A stretch of DNA of 64,000 nt from Hypomesus transpacificus (GCF_021917145.1 NW_025813737.1:1-64000); one strand, 5' to 3'. Positions 34,615-46,887 are shown, counted from the stretch's first letter. Made by a program: numbers and translations. The notes: generated by a model from the letters alone, not told the origin.

Positions 34615-34696
34615 TGGCAGCGGTGGGATTCGAACCCACGCCTCCGGAGAGACTGGAGCCTTAATCCAGCGCCTTCGACCGCTCGGCCACGCTACC
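34615..34696 (-). tRNA. tRNA-Leu(AAG)
   Basis: The AAG gene is intact with one D-loop substitution. Confidence 0.87.
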
Positions 34697-35009
34697 CCCC
34701 GTTGTCAGCTGTTGGCCACCCGAGCTTCTCCCAAAACTGATCGATACTGAACTAGTAACAGATTGCCCTAAACCTGGTTTATACTTCTGTCGAGTTTGGA
34801 ACACTTGGCCTACTCCGGATGTGTTCGACCATCACAAGAGACGAAATGCCTCTTCACGGTTTGTATTGTCTGGTGATGGAGCCACTATACCTACGATGCC
34901 CCAAGAAAGCATCAACGACAACACAACACAACACGTCGAGCCACAGTTCACCTTTCAAACCCACTTACTGACGTGAAAGCAACGAGACGCCGTTAGCACC
35001 CTACAAAAC

Positions 35010-35091
35010 TGGCAGCGGTGGGATTCGAACCCACGCCTCCGGAGAGACTGGAGCCTAAATCCAGCACCTTGGACCGCTCGGCCACGCTACC
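35010..35091 (-). tRNA. tRNA-Leu(TAG)
   Basis: The TAG gene is intact. Confidence 0.9.
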
Positions 35092-35218
35092 CCATTGTCA
35101 ACTGTTGGCCAGCCGAGCTCCAACCGAAGCTGATCGATCGTCCAGGAGCTCACGTGACTAGTCTAATGCCCGCAAGCAGTGGAATGACACCAGATAAAAC
35201 ACATCTTTCTCAAGGTTA

Positions 35219-35290
35219 TGCATTGGCCGGGAATCGAACCCGGGTCAACTGCTTGGAAGGCAGCTATGCTTGCCACTATACCACCAATGC
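35219..35290 (-). tRNA. tRNA-Gly(TCC)
   Basis: The gene body is consensus. Confidence 0.92.
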
Positions 35291-35610
35291 CCACAACATC
35301 CTCCATGATCGCACAGTATTTCGAGCCACGGTTCGATTTTTCACACCACCTACTGACGTCCAACTAGTAAGAGATTGCCATAAACCTGGTTTATACTTCT
35401 GTCGAGTTTGGAACACTTGGCCTAATCCGGATGTGCTCGACCGTCACAAGAGACGAAATGCCTCTCACACTTTGTATTGTCTGGTGATGGAGCCACTATA
35501 CCTACGATGCCCCAAGAAAGCATCAACGACAACATGTCGAGCCATAATTCAACTTTCAAACCCACTTACTGACTTGAAAGCAACGAGACGGCGTTAGCAC
35601 CCTACAAAAC

Positions 35611-35692
35611 TGGCAGCGGTGGGATTCGAACCCATGCCTCCGGAGAGACTGGAGCCTAAATCCAGCACCTTGGACCGCTCGGCCACGCTACC
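35611..35692 (-). tRNA. tRNA-Leu(TAG)
   Basis: T-stem pair 49:65 is mismatched (A-C). The remainder is intact. Confidence 0.8.
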
Positions 35693-35822
35693 CCCCCGTT
35701 GTCAACTGTCGGCCAGCCGAGCTCCAACCGAAGCTGATCGATCGTCCAGGAGCTCACGTGACTAGTCTAATGCCCGCAAGCAGTGGAATGACACCAGATA
35801 AAACACATCTTTCTCAAGGTTC

Positions 35823-35894
35823 TGCATTGGCCGGGAATCGAACCCGGGTCAACTGCTTGGAAGGCAGCTATGCTTGCCACTATACCACCAATGC
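35823..35894 (-). tRNA. tRNA-Gly(TCC)
   Basis: This is the consensus form. Confidence 0.92.
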
Positions 35895-36223
35895 CCACGA
35901 CATCCTCCATGATCGCACAGATTTTCGAGCCACGGTTCGATTTTTCACACCACCTACTGACGTCCAACTAGTAAGAGATTGCCATAAACCTGGTTTATAC
36001 TTCTGTCGAGTTTGGAACACTTGGCCTAATCCGGATGTGCTCGACGTCACAAGAGACGAAATGCCTATCACACTTTGTATTGTCTGGTGATGGAGCCACT
36101 ATACCTACGATGCCCCAAGAAAGCATCAACGACAACACAACACAACACGTCGAGCCACAGTTCACCTTTCAAACCCACTTACTGACGTGAAAGCAATGAG
36201 ACGCCGTTAGCACCCTACAAAAG

Positions 36224-36305
36224 TGGCAGCGGTGGTATTCGAACCCACGCCTCTGGAGAGACTGGAGCCTTAATCCAGCGCCTTGGACAGCTCGGCCACG
36301 CTACC
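36224..36305 (-). tRNA. tRNA-Leu(AAG), weakened
   Basis: T-stem pair 53:61 is lost, and the D loop reads GAGCTGTCC instead of GAGCGGTCC. Confidence 0.65.
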
Positions 36306-36433
36306 CCGTTGTCAGCTGTTGGCCAGCCAAGCTCAAACCGAAGCTGATCGATCGTCCAGGAGCTCACGTGACTATATCTAATGCCCGCAAGCAGTGGAAT
36401 GACACCAGATAAAACACATCTTTCTCAAGGTTC

Positions 36434-36505
36434 TGCATTGGCCGGGAATCGAACCCGGGTCAACTGCTTGGAAGGCAGCTATGCTTGCCACTATACCACC
36501 AATGC
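36434..36505 (-). tRNA. tRNA-Gly(TCC)
   Basis: This is the consensus form. Confidence 0.92.
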
Positions 36506-36825
36506 CCACAACATCCTCCATGATCGCACAGCTTTTCGAGCCACGGTTCGATTTTTCACACCACCTACTGACGTCCAACTAGTAAGAGTTTGCCATAAAC
36601 CTGGTTTATACTTCTGTCGAGTTTGGAACACTTGGCCTAATCCGGATGTGCTCGACCGTCACAAGAGACGAAATGCCTCTCACACTTTGTATTGTCTGGT
36701 GATGGAGCCACTATACCTACGATGCCCCAAGAAAGCATCAACGACAACATGTCGAGCCACAGTTCACCTTTCAAACCCACTTACTGACGTGAAAGCAACA
36801 AGACGGCGTTAGCACCCTACAAAAG

Positions 36826-36907
36826 TGGCTCTGGTGGGATTCGAACCCACACCTCCAGAGAGACTGGAGCCTAAATCCAGCGCCTTGGACCGCTCGGCCA
36901 AGCTACC
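36826..36907 (-). pseudogene. tRNA-Leu(TAG)-like, acceptor stem broken
   Basis: The 3' acceptor strand reads CAGAGCC against 5' GGTAGCT, leaving four mismatches (positions 4-7). The anticodon arm and B box are still intact. Confidence 0.75.
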
Positions 36908-37213
36908 CCGTTGTCAGCTGTTGGCAACCCGAGCTTCTCCCAAAACTTATCTGTACTGAACTAGTAATAGATTGCCCCAAACCTGGTTTATACTTCTGGC
37001 GAGTTTGGAACACTTGGCCTAATCTGGATGTGTTCGACCGTGACAAGAGACGAAATGCCTCTTCATGGTTTGTATTGTCTGGTGATGTAGCCACTATACC
37101 TACGATGCCCCAAGAAAGCGTCAACGAAAACACAACACGTCGAGCCACAGTTCACCTTTCAAACCCACTTACTGACGTGAAAGCAAGGAGACGGCGTTAG
37201 CACCCTGCAAAAG

Positions 37214-37295
37214 TGGCTCTGGTGGGATTCGAACCCACGCCTCCAGAGAGACTGGAGCCTAAATCCAGCGCCTTGGACCGCTCGGCCAAGCTACC
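37214..37295 (-). pseudogene. tRNA-Leu(TAG)-like, acceptor stem broken
   Basis: It has the same CAGAGCC/GGTAGCT acceptor defect as 36826. Confidence 0.75.
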
Positions 37296-37596
37296 CTGTT
37301 GTCAGCTGTTGGCAACCCGAGCTTCTCCCAAAACTTATCTGTACTGAACTAGTAATAGATTAACCCAAACCTGGTTTATACTTCTGGCGAGTTTGGAACA
37401 CTTGGCCTAATCTGGATGTGTTCGACCGTGACAAGAGACAAAATGGCTCTTCATGGTTTGTATTGTCTGGTGATGTAGCCACTATACCTACGATGCCCCA
37501 AGAAAGCATCAACGAAAACACAACGAGCCACAGTTCACCTTTCAAACCCACTTACTGACGTGAAAGCAAGAAGACGGCGTTAGCACCCTGCAAAAC

Positions 37597-37678
37597 TGGC
37601 AGCGGTGGGATTCGAACCCACGCCTCCGGAGAGACTGGAGCCTAAATCCAGCGCCTTGGACCGCTCGGTCACGCTACC
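37597..37678 (-). tRNA. tRNA-Leu(TAG)
   Basis: The acceptor and T arm are consensus. The D stem has G10 changed to A. Confidence 0.85.
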
Positions 37679-37984
37679 CCGTTGTCAGCTATTGGCAACC
37701 CGAGCTTCTCCCAAAACTTATCTGTATTGAACTAGTAATAGATTGCCCCAAACCTGGTTTATACTTCTGGCGAGTTTGGAACACTTGGCCTAATCTGGAT
37801 GTGTTCGACCGTGACAAGAGACGAAATGCCTCTTCATGGTTTGTATTGTCTGGTGATGTAGCCACTATACCTACGATGCCCCAAGAAAGCAGCAACGAAA
37901 ACACAACACGTCGAGGCACAGTTCACCTTTCAAACCCACTTACTGACGTGAAAGCAACGAGACGGCGTTAGCACCCTACAAAAG

Positions 37985-38066
37985 TGGCTCTGGTGGGATT
38001 CGAACCCACGCCTCCAGAGAGACTGGAGCCTAAATCCAGCGCCTTGGACCGCTCAGCCAAGCTACC
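37985..38066 (-). pseudogene. tRNA-Leu(TAG)-like, acceptor stem broken
   Basis: It has the CAGAGCC acceptor defect plus a D-arm change (GGCTGAGC). Confidence 0.75.
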
Positions 38067-38372
38067 CCGTTGTCAGCTGTTGGCAACCCGAGCTTTTCCC
38101 AAAACTGATTGATACTGAACTAGTAACAGATTTCCCCAAACCTGGTTAATGCTTCTGTCGAGTTTGGAACACTTGGCCTAATCTGGATGTGTTCGACCGT
38201 CACAGGAGACGAAATGCCTCTTCACGGTTTGTATTGTATGCGGATGGAGCCACTATACCTACGATGCCCCAAGAAAGCAGCAACGAAAACACAACACGTC
38301 GAGCCACAGTTCACCTTTCAAACCCACTTACTGACGTGAAAGCAACAAGACGGCGTTAGCACCCTGCAAAAC

Positions 38373-38454
38373 TGGCAGCGGTGGGATTCGATCCCACGCC
38401 TCCGGAGAGACTGGAGCCTAAATCCAGCGCCTTGGACCGCTCGGCCACGCTACC
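38373..38454 (-). tRNA. tRNA-Leu(TAG), T54A variant
   Basis: The T loop reads ATCGAAT, losing conserved T54. The stems are intact. This variant marks the start of each 1936-bp unit. Confidence 0.78.
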
Positions 38455-38760
38455 CCGTTGTCAGCTATTGGCAACCCGAGCTTCTCCCAAAACTTATCTG
38501 TACTGAACTAGTAATAGATTGCCCCAAACCTGGTTTATACTTCTGGCGAGTTTGGAACACTTGGCCTAATCTGGATGTGTTCGACCGTGACAAGAGACGA
38601 AATGCCTCTTCATGGTTTGTATTGTCTGGTGATGTAGCCACTATACCTACGATGCCCCAAGAAAGCAGCAACGAAAAAACAACACGTCGAGGCACAGTTC
38701 ACCTTTCAAACCCACTTACTGACGTGAAAGCAAGGAGACGGCGTTAGGACCCTACAAAAG

Positions 38761-38842
38761 TGGCAGTGGTGGGATTCGAACCCACGCCTCCAGAGAGACT
38801 GGAGCCTAAATCCAGCGCCTTGGACTGCTCGGCCAAGCTACC
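38761..38842 (-). tRNA. tRNA-Leu(TAG), weak acceptor
   Basis: The acceptor GGTAGCT/CACTGCC has mismatches at pairs 6:67 and 7:66. The other arms are intact. Confidence 0.7.
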
Positions 38843-39149
38843 CCGTTGTCAGCTGTTGGCAACCCGAGCTTCTCCCAAAACTTATCTGTACTGAACTAGT
38901 AATGGATTGCCCCAAACCTGGTTTATACTTCTGGCGAGTTTGGAACACTTGGCCTAATCTGGATGTGTTCTACCGTCACAGGAGACGAAATGCCTCTTCA
39001 CGGTTTGTATTGTCTGCAGATGGAGCCACTATACCTACAATGCCCCAAGAAAGTATCAACGACCGCACAACACGTCGAGCCACAGTTCACTTTTTCAAAC
39101 CCACTTACTGACGTGGAAGCAAGGAGACGGCGTTAGCACCCTGCAAAAC

Positions 39150-39231
39150 TGGCAGCGGTGGGATTCGAACCCACGCCTCCGGAGAGACTGGAGCCTAAAT
39201 CCAGCGCCTTGGACCGCTCGGCCACGCTACC
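39150..39231 (-). tRNA. tRNA-Leu(TAG)
   Basis: This is the consensus TAG form with TTTT terminator. Confidence 0.92.
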
Positions 39232-39532
39232 CCGTTGTCAGCTGTAGGCAACCCGAGCTTCTCCCAAAACGTATCTGTACTGAACTAGTAATAGATTAAC
39301 CCAAACCTGGTTTATACTTCTGGCGAGTTTGGAACACTTGGCCTAATCTGGATGTGTTCGACCGTGACAAGAGACGAAATGCCTCTTCATGGTTTGTATT
39401 GTCTGGTGATGTAGCCACTATACCTACGATGCCCCAAGAAAGCATCAACGAAAACACAACGAGCCACAGTTCACCTTTCAAACCCACTTACTGACGTGAA
39501 AGCAAGAAGACGGCGTTAGCACCCTGCAAAAC

Positions 39533-39614
39533 TGGCAGCGGTGGGATTCGAACCCACGCCTCCGGAGAGACTGGAGCCTAAATCCAGCGCCTTGGACCGC
39601 TCGGCCACGCTACC
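39533..39614 (-). tRNA. tRNA-Leu(TAG)
   Basis: This is the consensus TAG form. Confidence 0.92.
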
Positions 39615-39920
39615 CCGTTGTCAGCTATTGGCAACCCGAGCTTCTCCCAAAACTTATCTGTATTGAACTAGTAATAGATTGCCCCAAACCTGGTTTATAC
39701 TTCTGGCGAGTTTGGAACACTTGGCCTAATCTGGATGTGTTCGACCGTGACAAGAGACAAAATGCCTCTTCATGGTTTGTATTGTCTGGTGATGTAGCCA
39801 CTATACCTACGATGCCGCAAGAAAGCAGCAACGAAAACACAACACGTCGAGGCACAGTTCACCTTTCAAACCCACTTACTGACGTGAAAGCAAGGAGACG
39901 GCGTTAGGACCCTACAAAAT

Positions 39921-40002
39921 TGGCAGTGGTGGGATTCAAACCCACGCCTCCAGAGAGACTGGAGCTTAAATCCAGCGCCTTGGACCGCTCGGCCAAGCTA
40001 CC
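39921..40002 (-). tRNA. tRNA-Leu(TAA) variant
   Basis: The anticodon loop is TTTAAGC, so the anticodon is TAA. The T loop reads TTTGAAT and acceptor pairs 6:67 and 7:66 are mismatched, so activity is doubtful. Confidence 0.7.
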
Positions 40003-40308
40003 CCGTTGTCAGCCGTTGGCCACCCGAGCTTTTCCCAAAACTGATCGATACTGAACTAGTAACAGATTTCCCCAAACCTGGTTAATGCTTCTGTCGAGTT
40101 TGGAACACTTGGACTAATCTGGATGTTTTCTACCGTCACAGGAGACGAAATGCCTCTTCACGGTTTGTATTGTATGCGGATGGAGCCACTATACCTACGA
40201 TGCCCCAAGAAAGCATCAACGAAAACACAACACGTCGAGCCACAGTTCACCTTTCAAACCCACTTACTGACGTGAAAGCAACAAGACGGCGTTAGCACCC
40301 TGCAAAAC

Positions 40309-40390
40309 TGGCAGCGGTGGGATTCGATCCCACGCCTCCGGAGAGACTGGAGCCTAAATCCAGCGCCTTGGACCGCTCGGCCACGCTACC
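40309..40390 (-). tRNA. tRNA-Leu(TAG), T54A variant
   Basis: It is a 1936-bp repeat of the gene at 38373. Confidence 0.78.
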
Positions 40391-40696
40391 CCGTTGTCAG
40401 CTATTGGCAACCCGAGCTTCTCCCAAAACTTATCTGTACTGAACTAGTAATAGATTGCCCCAAACCTGGTTTATACTTCTGGCGAGTTTGGAACACTTGG
40501 CCTAATCTGGATGTGTTCGACCGTGACAAGAGACGAAATGCCTCTTCATGGTTTGTATTGTCTGGTGATGTAGCCACTATACCTACGATGCCCCAAGAAA
40601 GCAGCAACGAAAAAACAACACGTCGAGGCACAGTTCACCTTTCAAACCCACTTACTGACGTGAAAGCAAGGAGACGGCGTTAGGACCCTACAAAAG

Positions 40697-40778
40697 TGGC
40701 AGTGGTGGGATTCGAACCCACGCCTCCAGAGAGACTGGAGCCTAAATCCAGCGCCTTGGACTGCTCGGCCAAGCTACC
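40697..40778 (-). tRNA. tRNA-Leu(TAG), weak acceptor
   Basis: It is a 1936-bp repeat of the gene at 38761. Confidence 0.7.
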
Positions 40779-41085
40779 CCGTTGTCAGCTGTTGGCAACC
40801 CGAGCTTCTCCCAAAACTTATCTGTACTGAACTAGTAATGGATTGCCCCAAACCTGGTTTATACTTCTGGCGAGTTTGGAACACTTGGCCTAATCTGGAT
40901 GTGTTCTACCGTCACAGGAGACGAAATGCCTCTTCACGGTTTGTATTGTCTGCAGATGGAGCCACTATACCTACAATGCCCCAAGAAAGTATCAACGACC
41001 GCACAACACGTCGAGCCACAGTTCACTTTTTCAAACCCACTTACTGACGTGGAAGCAAGGAGACGGCGTTAGCACCCTGCAAAAC

Positions 41086-41167
41086 TGGCAGCGGTGGGAT
41101 TCGAACCCACGCCTCCGGAGAGACTGGAGCCTAAATCCAGCGCCTTGGACCGCTCGGCCACGCTACC
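41086..41167 (-). tRNA. tRNA-Leu(TAG)
   Basis: This consensus gene is a 1936-bp repeat of 39150. Confidence 0.92.
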
Positions 41168-41468
41168 CCGTTGTCAGCTGTAGGCAACCCGAGCTTCTCC
41201 CAAAACGTATCTGTACTGAACTAGTAATAGATTAACCCAAACCTGGTTTATACTTCTGGCGAGTTTGGAACACTTGGCCTAATCTGGATGTGTTCGACCG
41301 TGACAAGAGACGAAATGCCTCTTCATGGTTTGTATTGTCTGGTGATGTAGCCACTATACCTACGATGCCCCAAGAAAGCATCAACGAAAACACAACGAGC
41401 CACAGTTCACCTTTCAAACCCACTTACTGACGTGAAAGCAAGAAGACGGCGTTAGCACCCTGCAAAAC

Positions 41469-41550
41469 TGGCAGCGGTGGGATTCGAACCCACGCCTCCG
41501 GAGAGACTGGAGCCTAAATCCAGCGCCTTGGACCGCTCGGCCACGCTACC
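41469..41550 (-). tRNA. tRNA-Leu(TAG)
   Basis: This consensus gene is a 1936-bp repeat of 39533. Confidence 0.92.
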
Positions 41551-41856
41551 CCGTTGTCAGCTATTGGCAACCCGAGCTTCTCCCAAAACTTATCTGTATT
41601 GAACTAGTAATAGATTGCCCCAAACCTGGTTTATACTTCTGGCGAGTTTGGAACACTTGGCCTAATCTGGATGTGTTCGACCGTGACAAGAGACAAAATG
41701 CCTCTTCATGGTTTGTATTGTCTGGTGATGTAGCCACTATACCTACGATGCCGCAAGAAAGCAGCAACGAAAACACAACACGTCGAGGCACAGTTCACCT
41801 TTCAAACCCACTTACTGACGTGAAAGCAAGGAGACGGCGTTAGGACCCTACAAAAT

Positions 41857-41938
41857 TGGCAGTGGTGGGATTCAAACCCACGCCTCCAGAGAGACTGGAG
41901 CTTAAATCCAGCGCCTTGGACCGCTCGGCCAAGCTACC
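41857..41938 (-). tRNA. tRNA-Leu(TAA) variant
   Basis: It is a 1936-bp repeat of the TAA variant at 39921. Confidence 0.7.
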
Positions 41939-42244
41939 CCGTTGTCAGCCGTTGGCCACCCGAGCTTTTCCCAAAACTGATCGATACTGAACTAGTAACA
42001 GATTTCCCCAAACCTGGTTAATGCTTCTGTCGAGTTTGGAACACTTGGACTAATCTGGATGTTTTCTACCGTCACAGGAGACGAAATGCCTCTTCACGGT
42101 TTGTATTGTATGCGGATGGAGCCACTATACCTACGATGCCCCAAGAAAGCATCAACGAAAACACAACACGTCGAGCCACAGTTCACCTTTCAAACCCACT
42201 TACTGACGTGAAAGCAACAAGACGGCGTTAGCACCCTGCAAAAC

Positions 42245-42326
42245 TGGCAGCGGTGGGATTCGATCCCACGCCTCCGGAGAGACTGGAGCCTAAATCCAGC
42301 GCCTTGGACCGCTCGGCCACGCTACC
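42245..42326 (-). tRNA. tRNA-Leu(TAG), T54A variant
   Basis: It is the third copy in register with 38373 and 40309. Confidence 0.78.
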
Positions 42327-42632
42327 CCGTTGTCAGCTATTGGCAACCCGAGCTTCTCCCAAAACTTATCTGTACTGAACTAGTAATAGATTGCCCCAAA
42401 CCTGGTTTATACTTCTGGCGAGTTTGGAACACTTGGCCTAATCTGGATGTGTTCGACCGTGACAAGAGACGAAATGCCTCTTCATGGTTTGTATTGTCTG
42501 GTGATGTAGCCACTATACCTACGATGCCCCAAGAAAGCAGCAACGAAAAAACAACACGTCGAGGCACAGTTCACCTTTCAAACCCACTTACTGACGTGAA
42601 AGCAAGGAGACGGCGTTAGGACCCTACAAAAG

Positions 42633-42714
42633 TGGCAGTGGTGGGATTCGAACCCACGCCTCCAGAGAGACTGGAGCCTAAATCCAGCGCCTTGGACTGC
42701 TCGGCCAAGCTACC
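42633..42714 (-). tRNA. tRNA-Leu(TAG), weak acceptor
   Basis: It is the third copy in register with 38761 and 40697. Confidence 0.7.
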
Positions 42715-43021
42715 CCGTTGTCAGCTGTTGGCAACCCGAGCTTCTCCCAAAACTTATCTGTACTGAACTAGTAATGGATTGCCCCAAACCTGGTTTATAC
42801 TTCTGGCGAGTTTGGAACACTTGGCCTAATCTGGATGTGTTCTACCGTCACAGGAGACGAAATGCCTCTTCACGGTTTGTATTGTCTGCAGATGGAGCCA
42901 CTATACCTACAATGCCCCAAGAAAGTATCAACGACCGCACAACACGTCGAGCCACAGTTCACTTTTTCAAACCCACTTACTGACGTGGAAGCAAGGAGAC
43001 GGCGTTAGCACCCTGCAAAAC

Positions 43022-43103
43022 TGGCAGCGGTGGGATTCGAACCCACGCCTCCGGAGAGACTGGAGCCTAAATCCAGCGCCTTGGACCGCTCGGCCACGCT
43101 ACC
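43022..43103 (-). tRNA. tRNA-Leu(TAG)
   Basis: This consensus gene is the third copy in register with 39150. Confidence 0.92.
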
Positions 43104-43404
43104 CCGTTGTCAGCTGTAGGCAACCCGAGCTTCTCCCAAAACGTATCTGTACTGAACTAGTAATAGATTAACCCAAACCTGGTTTATACTTCTGGCGAGT
43201 TTGGAACACTTGGCCTAATCTGGATGTGTTCGACCGTGACAAGAGACGAAATGCCTCTTCATGGTTTGTATTGTCTGGTGATGTAGCCACTATACCTACG
43301 ATGCCCCAAGAAAGCATCAACGAAAACACAACGAGCCACAGTTCACCTTTCAAACCCACTTACTGACGTGAAAGCAAGAAGACGGCGTTAGCACCCTGCA
43401 AAAC

Positions 43405-43486
43405 TGGCAGCGGTGGGATTCGAACCCACGCCTCCGGAGAGACTGGAGCCTAAATCCAGCGCCTTGGACCGCTCGGCCAAGCTACC
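43405..43486 (-). tRNA. tRNA-Leu(TAG), hybrid
   Basis: The 3' part is consensus (CGCTGCC) but the 5' end is the GGTAGCT type, leaving one mismatch at 7:66. The 1936-bp register ends inside this gene, so it looks like a crossover product. Confidence 0.8.
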
Positions 43487-43792
43487 CCGTTGTCAGCCGT
43501 TGGCCACCCGAGCTTTTCCCAAAACTGATCGATACTGAACTAGTAACAGATTTCCCCAAACCTGGTTAATGCTTCTGTCGAGTTTGGAACACTTGGACTA
43601 ATCTGGATGTTTTCTACCGTCACAGGAGACGAAATGCCTCTTCACGGTTTGTATTGTATGCGGATGGAGCCACTATACCTACGATGCCCCAAGAAAGCAT
43701 CAACGAAAACACAACACGTCGAGCCACAGTTCACCTTTCAAACCCACTTACTGACGTGAAAGCAACGAGACGGCGTTAGCACCCTACAAAAG

Positions 43793-43874
43793 TAGCTCTG
43801 GTGGGATTCGAACCCACGCCTCCAGAGAGACTGGAGCCTAAATCCAGCGCCTTGGACCGCTCGGCCACGCTACC
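43793..43874 (-). pseudogene. tRNA-Leu(TAG)-like, acceptor stem broken
   Basis: The 3' strand CAGAGCT against GGTAGCG leaves three mismatches. The anticodon arm and B box are intact. Confidence 0.75.
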
Positions 43875-44180
43875 CCGTTGTCAGCTATAGGCAACCCGAG
43901 CTTCTCCCAAAACTGATTGATACTGAACTAGTAACAGATTTCCCCAAACCTGGTTAATGCTTCTGTCGAGTTTGGAACACTTGGCCTAATCTGGATGTGT
44001 TCGACCGTCACAGGAGACGAAATGCCTCTTCACGGTTTGTATTGTATGCGGATGGAGCCACTATGCCTACGATGCCCCAAGAAAGCATCAACGAAAACAC
44101 AACACGTCGAGCCACAGTTCACCTTTCAAACCCACTTACTGACGTGAAAGCAACAAGACGGCGTTAGCACCCTGCAAAAC

Positions 44181-44262
44181 TGGCAGCGGTGGGATTCGAT
44201 CCCACGCCTCCGGAGAGACTGGAGCCTAAATCCAGCGCCTTGGACCGCTCGGCCACGCTACC
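44181..44262 (-). tRNA. tRNA-Leu(TAG), T54A variant
   Basis: The T loop is ATCGAAT and the stems are intact. Confidence 0.78.
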
Positions 44263-44563
44263 CCGTTGTCAGCTATTGGCAACCCGAGCTTCTCCCAAAA
44301 CTTATCTGTACTGAACTAGTAATAGATTGCCCCAAACCTGGTTTATACTTCTGGCGAGTTTGGAACACTTGGCCTAATCTGGATGTGTTCGACCGTGACA
44401 AGAGACGAAATGCCTCTTCATGGTTTGTATTGTCTGGTGATGTAGCCACTATACCTACGATGCCCCAAGAAAGCATCAACGAAAACACAACGAGCCACAG
44501 TTCACCTTTCAAACCCACTTACTGACGTGAAAGCAAGAAGACGGCGTTAGCACCCTGCAAAAC

Positions 44564-44645
44564 TGGCAGCGGTGGGATTCGAACCCACGCCTCCGGACAG
44601 ACTGGAGCCTAAATCCAGCGCCTTGGACCGCTCGGCCAAGCTACC
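44564..44645 (-). tRNA. tRNA-Leu(TAG), hybrid
   Basis: It is an 1159-bp repeat of the hybrid at 43405, with one extra variable-arm change. Confidence 0.78.
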
Positions 44646-44951
44646 CCGTTGTCAGCCGTTGGCCACCCGAGCTTTTCCCAAAACTGATCGATACTGAACT
44701 AGTAACAGATTTCCCCAAACCTGGTTAATGCTTCTGTCGAGTTTGGAACACTTGGACTAATCTGGATGTTTTCTACCGTCACAGGAGACGAAATGCCTCT
44801 TCACGGTTTGTATTGTATGCGGATGGAGCCACTATACCTACGATGCCCCAAGAAAGCATCAACGAAAACACAACACGTCGAGCCACAGTTCACCTTTCAA
44901 ACCCACTTACTGACGTGAAAGCAACGAGACGGCGTTAGCACCCTACAAAAG

Positions 44952-45033
44952 TAGCTCTGGTGGGATTCGAACCCACGCCTCCAGAGAGACTGGAGCCTAA
45001 ATCCAGCGCCTTGGACCGCTCGGCCACGCTACC
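44952..45033 (-). pseudogene. tRNA-Leu(TAG)-like, acceptor stem broken
   Basis: It is an 1159-bp repeat of 43793. Confidence 0.75.
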
Positions 45034-45339
45034 CCGTTGTCAGGTATAGGCAACCCGAGCTTCTCCCAAAACTGATTGATACTGAACTAGTAACAGATTT
45101 CCCCAAACCTGGTTAATGCTTCTGTCGAGTTTGGAACACTTGGCCTAATCTGGATGTGTTCGACCGTCACAGGAGACGAAATGCCTCTTCACGGTTTGTA
45201 TTGTATGCGGATGGAGCCACTATGCCTACGATGCCCCAAGAAAGCATCAACGAAAACACAACACGTCGAGCCACAGTTCACCTTTCAAACCCACTTACTG
45301 ACGTGAAAGCAACAAGACGGCGTTAGCACCCTGCAAAAC

Positions 45340-45421
45340 TGGCAGCGGTGGGATTCGATCCCACGCCTCCGGAGAGACTGGAGCCTAAATCCAGCGCCTT
45401 GGACCGCTCGGCCACGCTACC
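45340..45421 (-). tRNA. tRNA-Leu(TAG), T54A variant
   Basis: It starts another partial copy of the 1936-bp unit. Confidence 0.78.
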
Positions 45422-45727
45422 CCGTTGTCAGCTATTGGCAACCCGAGCTTCTCCCAAAACTTATCTGTACTGAACTAGTAATAGATTGCCCCAAACCTGG
45501 TTTATACTTCTGGCGAGTTTGGAACACTTGGCCTAATCTGGATGTGTTCGACCGTGACAAGAGACGAAATGCCTCTTCATGGTTTGTATTGTCTGGTGAT
45601 GTAGCCACTATACCTACGATGCCCCAAGAAAGCAGCAACGAAAACACAACACGTCGAGGCACAGTTCACCTTTCAAACCCACTTACTGACGTGAAAGCAA
45701 GGAGACGGCGTTAGGACCCTACAAAAG

Positions 45728-45809
45728 TGGCAGTGGTGGGATTCGAACCCACGCCTCCAGAGAGACTGGAGCCTAAATCCAGCGCCTTGGACTGCTCGGC
45801 CAAGCTACC
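45728..45809 (-). tRNA. tRNA-Leu(TAG), weak acceptor
   Basis: It has the CACTGCC/GGTAGCT acceptor, as at 38761. Confidence 0.7.
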
Positions 45810-46116
45810 CCGTTGTCAGCTGTTGGCAACCCGAGCTTCTCCCAAAACTTATCTGTACTGAACTAGTAATGGATTGCCCCAAACCTGGTTTATACTTCTG
45901 GCGAGTTTGGAACACTTGGCCTAATCTGGATGTGTTCTACCGTCACAGGAGACGAAATGCCTCTTCACGGTTTGTATTGTCTGCAGATGGAGCCACTATA
46001 CCTACAATGCCCCAAGAAAGTATCAACGACCGCACAACACGTCGAGCCACAGTTCACTTTTTCAAACCCACTTACTGACGTGGAAGCAAGGAGACGGCGT
46101 TAGCACCCTGCAAAAC

Positions 46117-46198
46117 TGGCAGCGGTGGGATTCGAACCCACGCCTCCGGAGAGACTGGAGCCTAAATCCAGCGCCTTGGACCGCTCGGCCACGCTACC
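46117..46198 (-). tRNA. tRNA-Leu(TAG)
   Basis: This is the consensus TAG form. Confidence 0.92.
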
Positions 46199-46499
46199 CC
46201 GTTGTAAGCTGTAGGCAACCCGAGCTTCTCCCAAAACGTATCTGTACTGAACTAGTAATAGATTAACCCAAACCTGGTTTATACTTCTGGCGAGTTTGGA
46301 ACACTTGGCCTAATCTGGATGTGTTCGACCGTGACAAGAGACGAAATGCCTCTTCATGGTTTGTATTGTCTGGTGATGTAGCCACTATACCTACGATGCC
46401 CCAAGAAAGCATCAACGAAAACACAACGAGCCACAGTTCACCTTTCAAACCCACTTACTGACGTGAAAGCAAGAAGACGGCGTTAGCACCCTGCAAAAC

Positions 46500-46581
46500 T
46501 GGCAGCGGTGGGATTCGAACCCACGCCTCCGGAGAGACTGGAGCCTAAATCCAGCGCCTTGGACCGCTCGGCCACGCTACC
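46500..46581 (-). tRNA. tRNA-Leu(TAG)
   Basis: This is the consensus TAG form. Confidence 0.92.
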
Positions 46582-46887
46582 CCGTTGTCAGCTATTGGCA
46601 ACCCGAGCTTCTCCCAAAACTTATCTGTATTGAACTAGTAATAGATTGCCCCAAACCTGGTTTATACTTCTGGCGAGTTTGGAACACTTGGCCTAATCTG
46701 GATGTGTTCGACCGTGACAAGAGACAAAATGCCTCTTCATGGTTTGTATTGTCTGGTGATGTAGCCACTATACCTACGATGCCGCAAGAAAGCAGCAACG
46801 AAAACACAACACGTCGAGGCACAGTTCACCTTTCAAACCCACTTACTGACGTGAAAGCAAGGAGACGGCGTTAGGACCCTACAAAAT

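Larger units (their letters stand above)
34115..36800 (-). repeat. Mixed tRNA-Gly / tRNA-Leu array, block 4
   Basis: The array resumes in phase after the retrovirus. From about 36800 the spacer changes to the Leu-only type. Confidence 0.9.
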
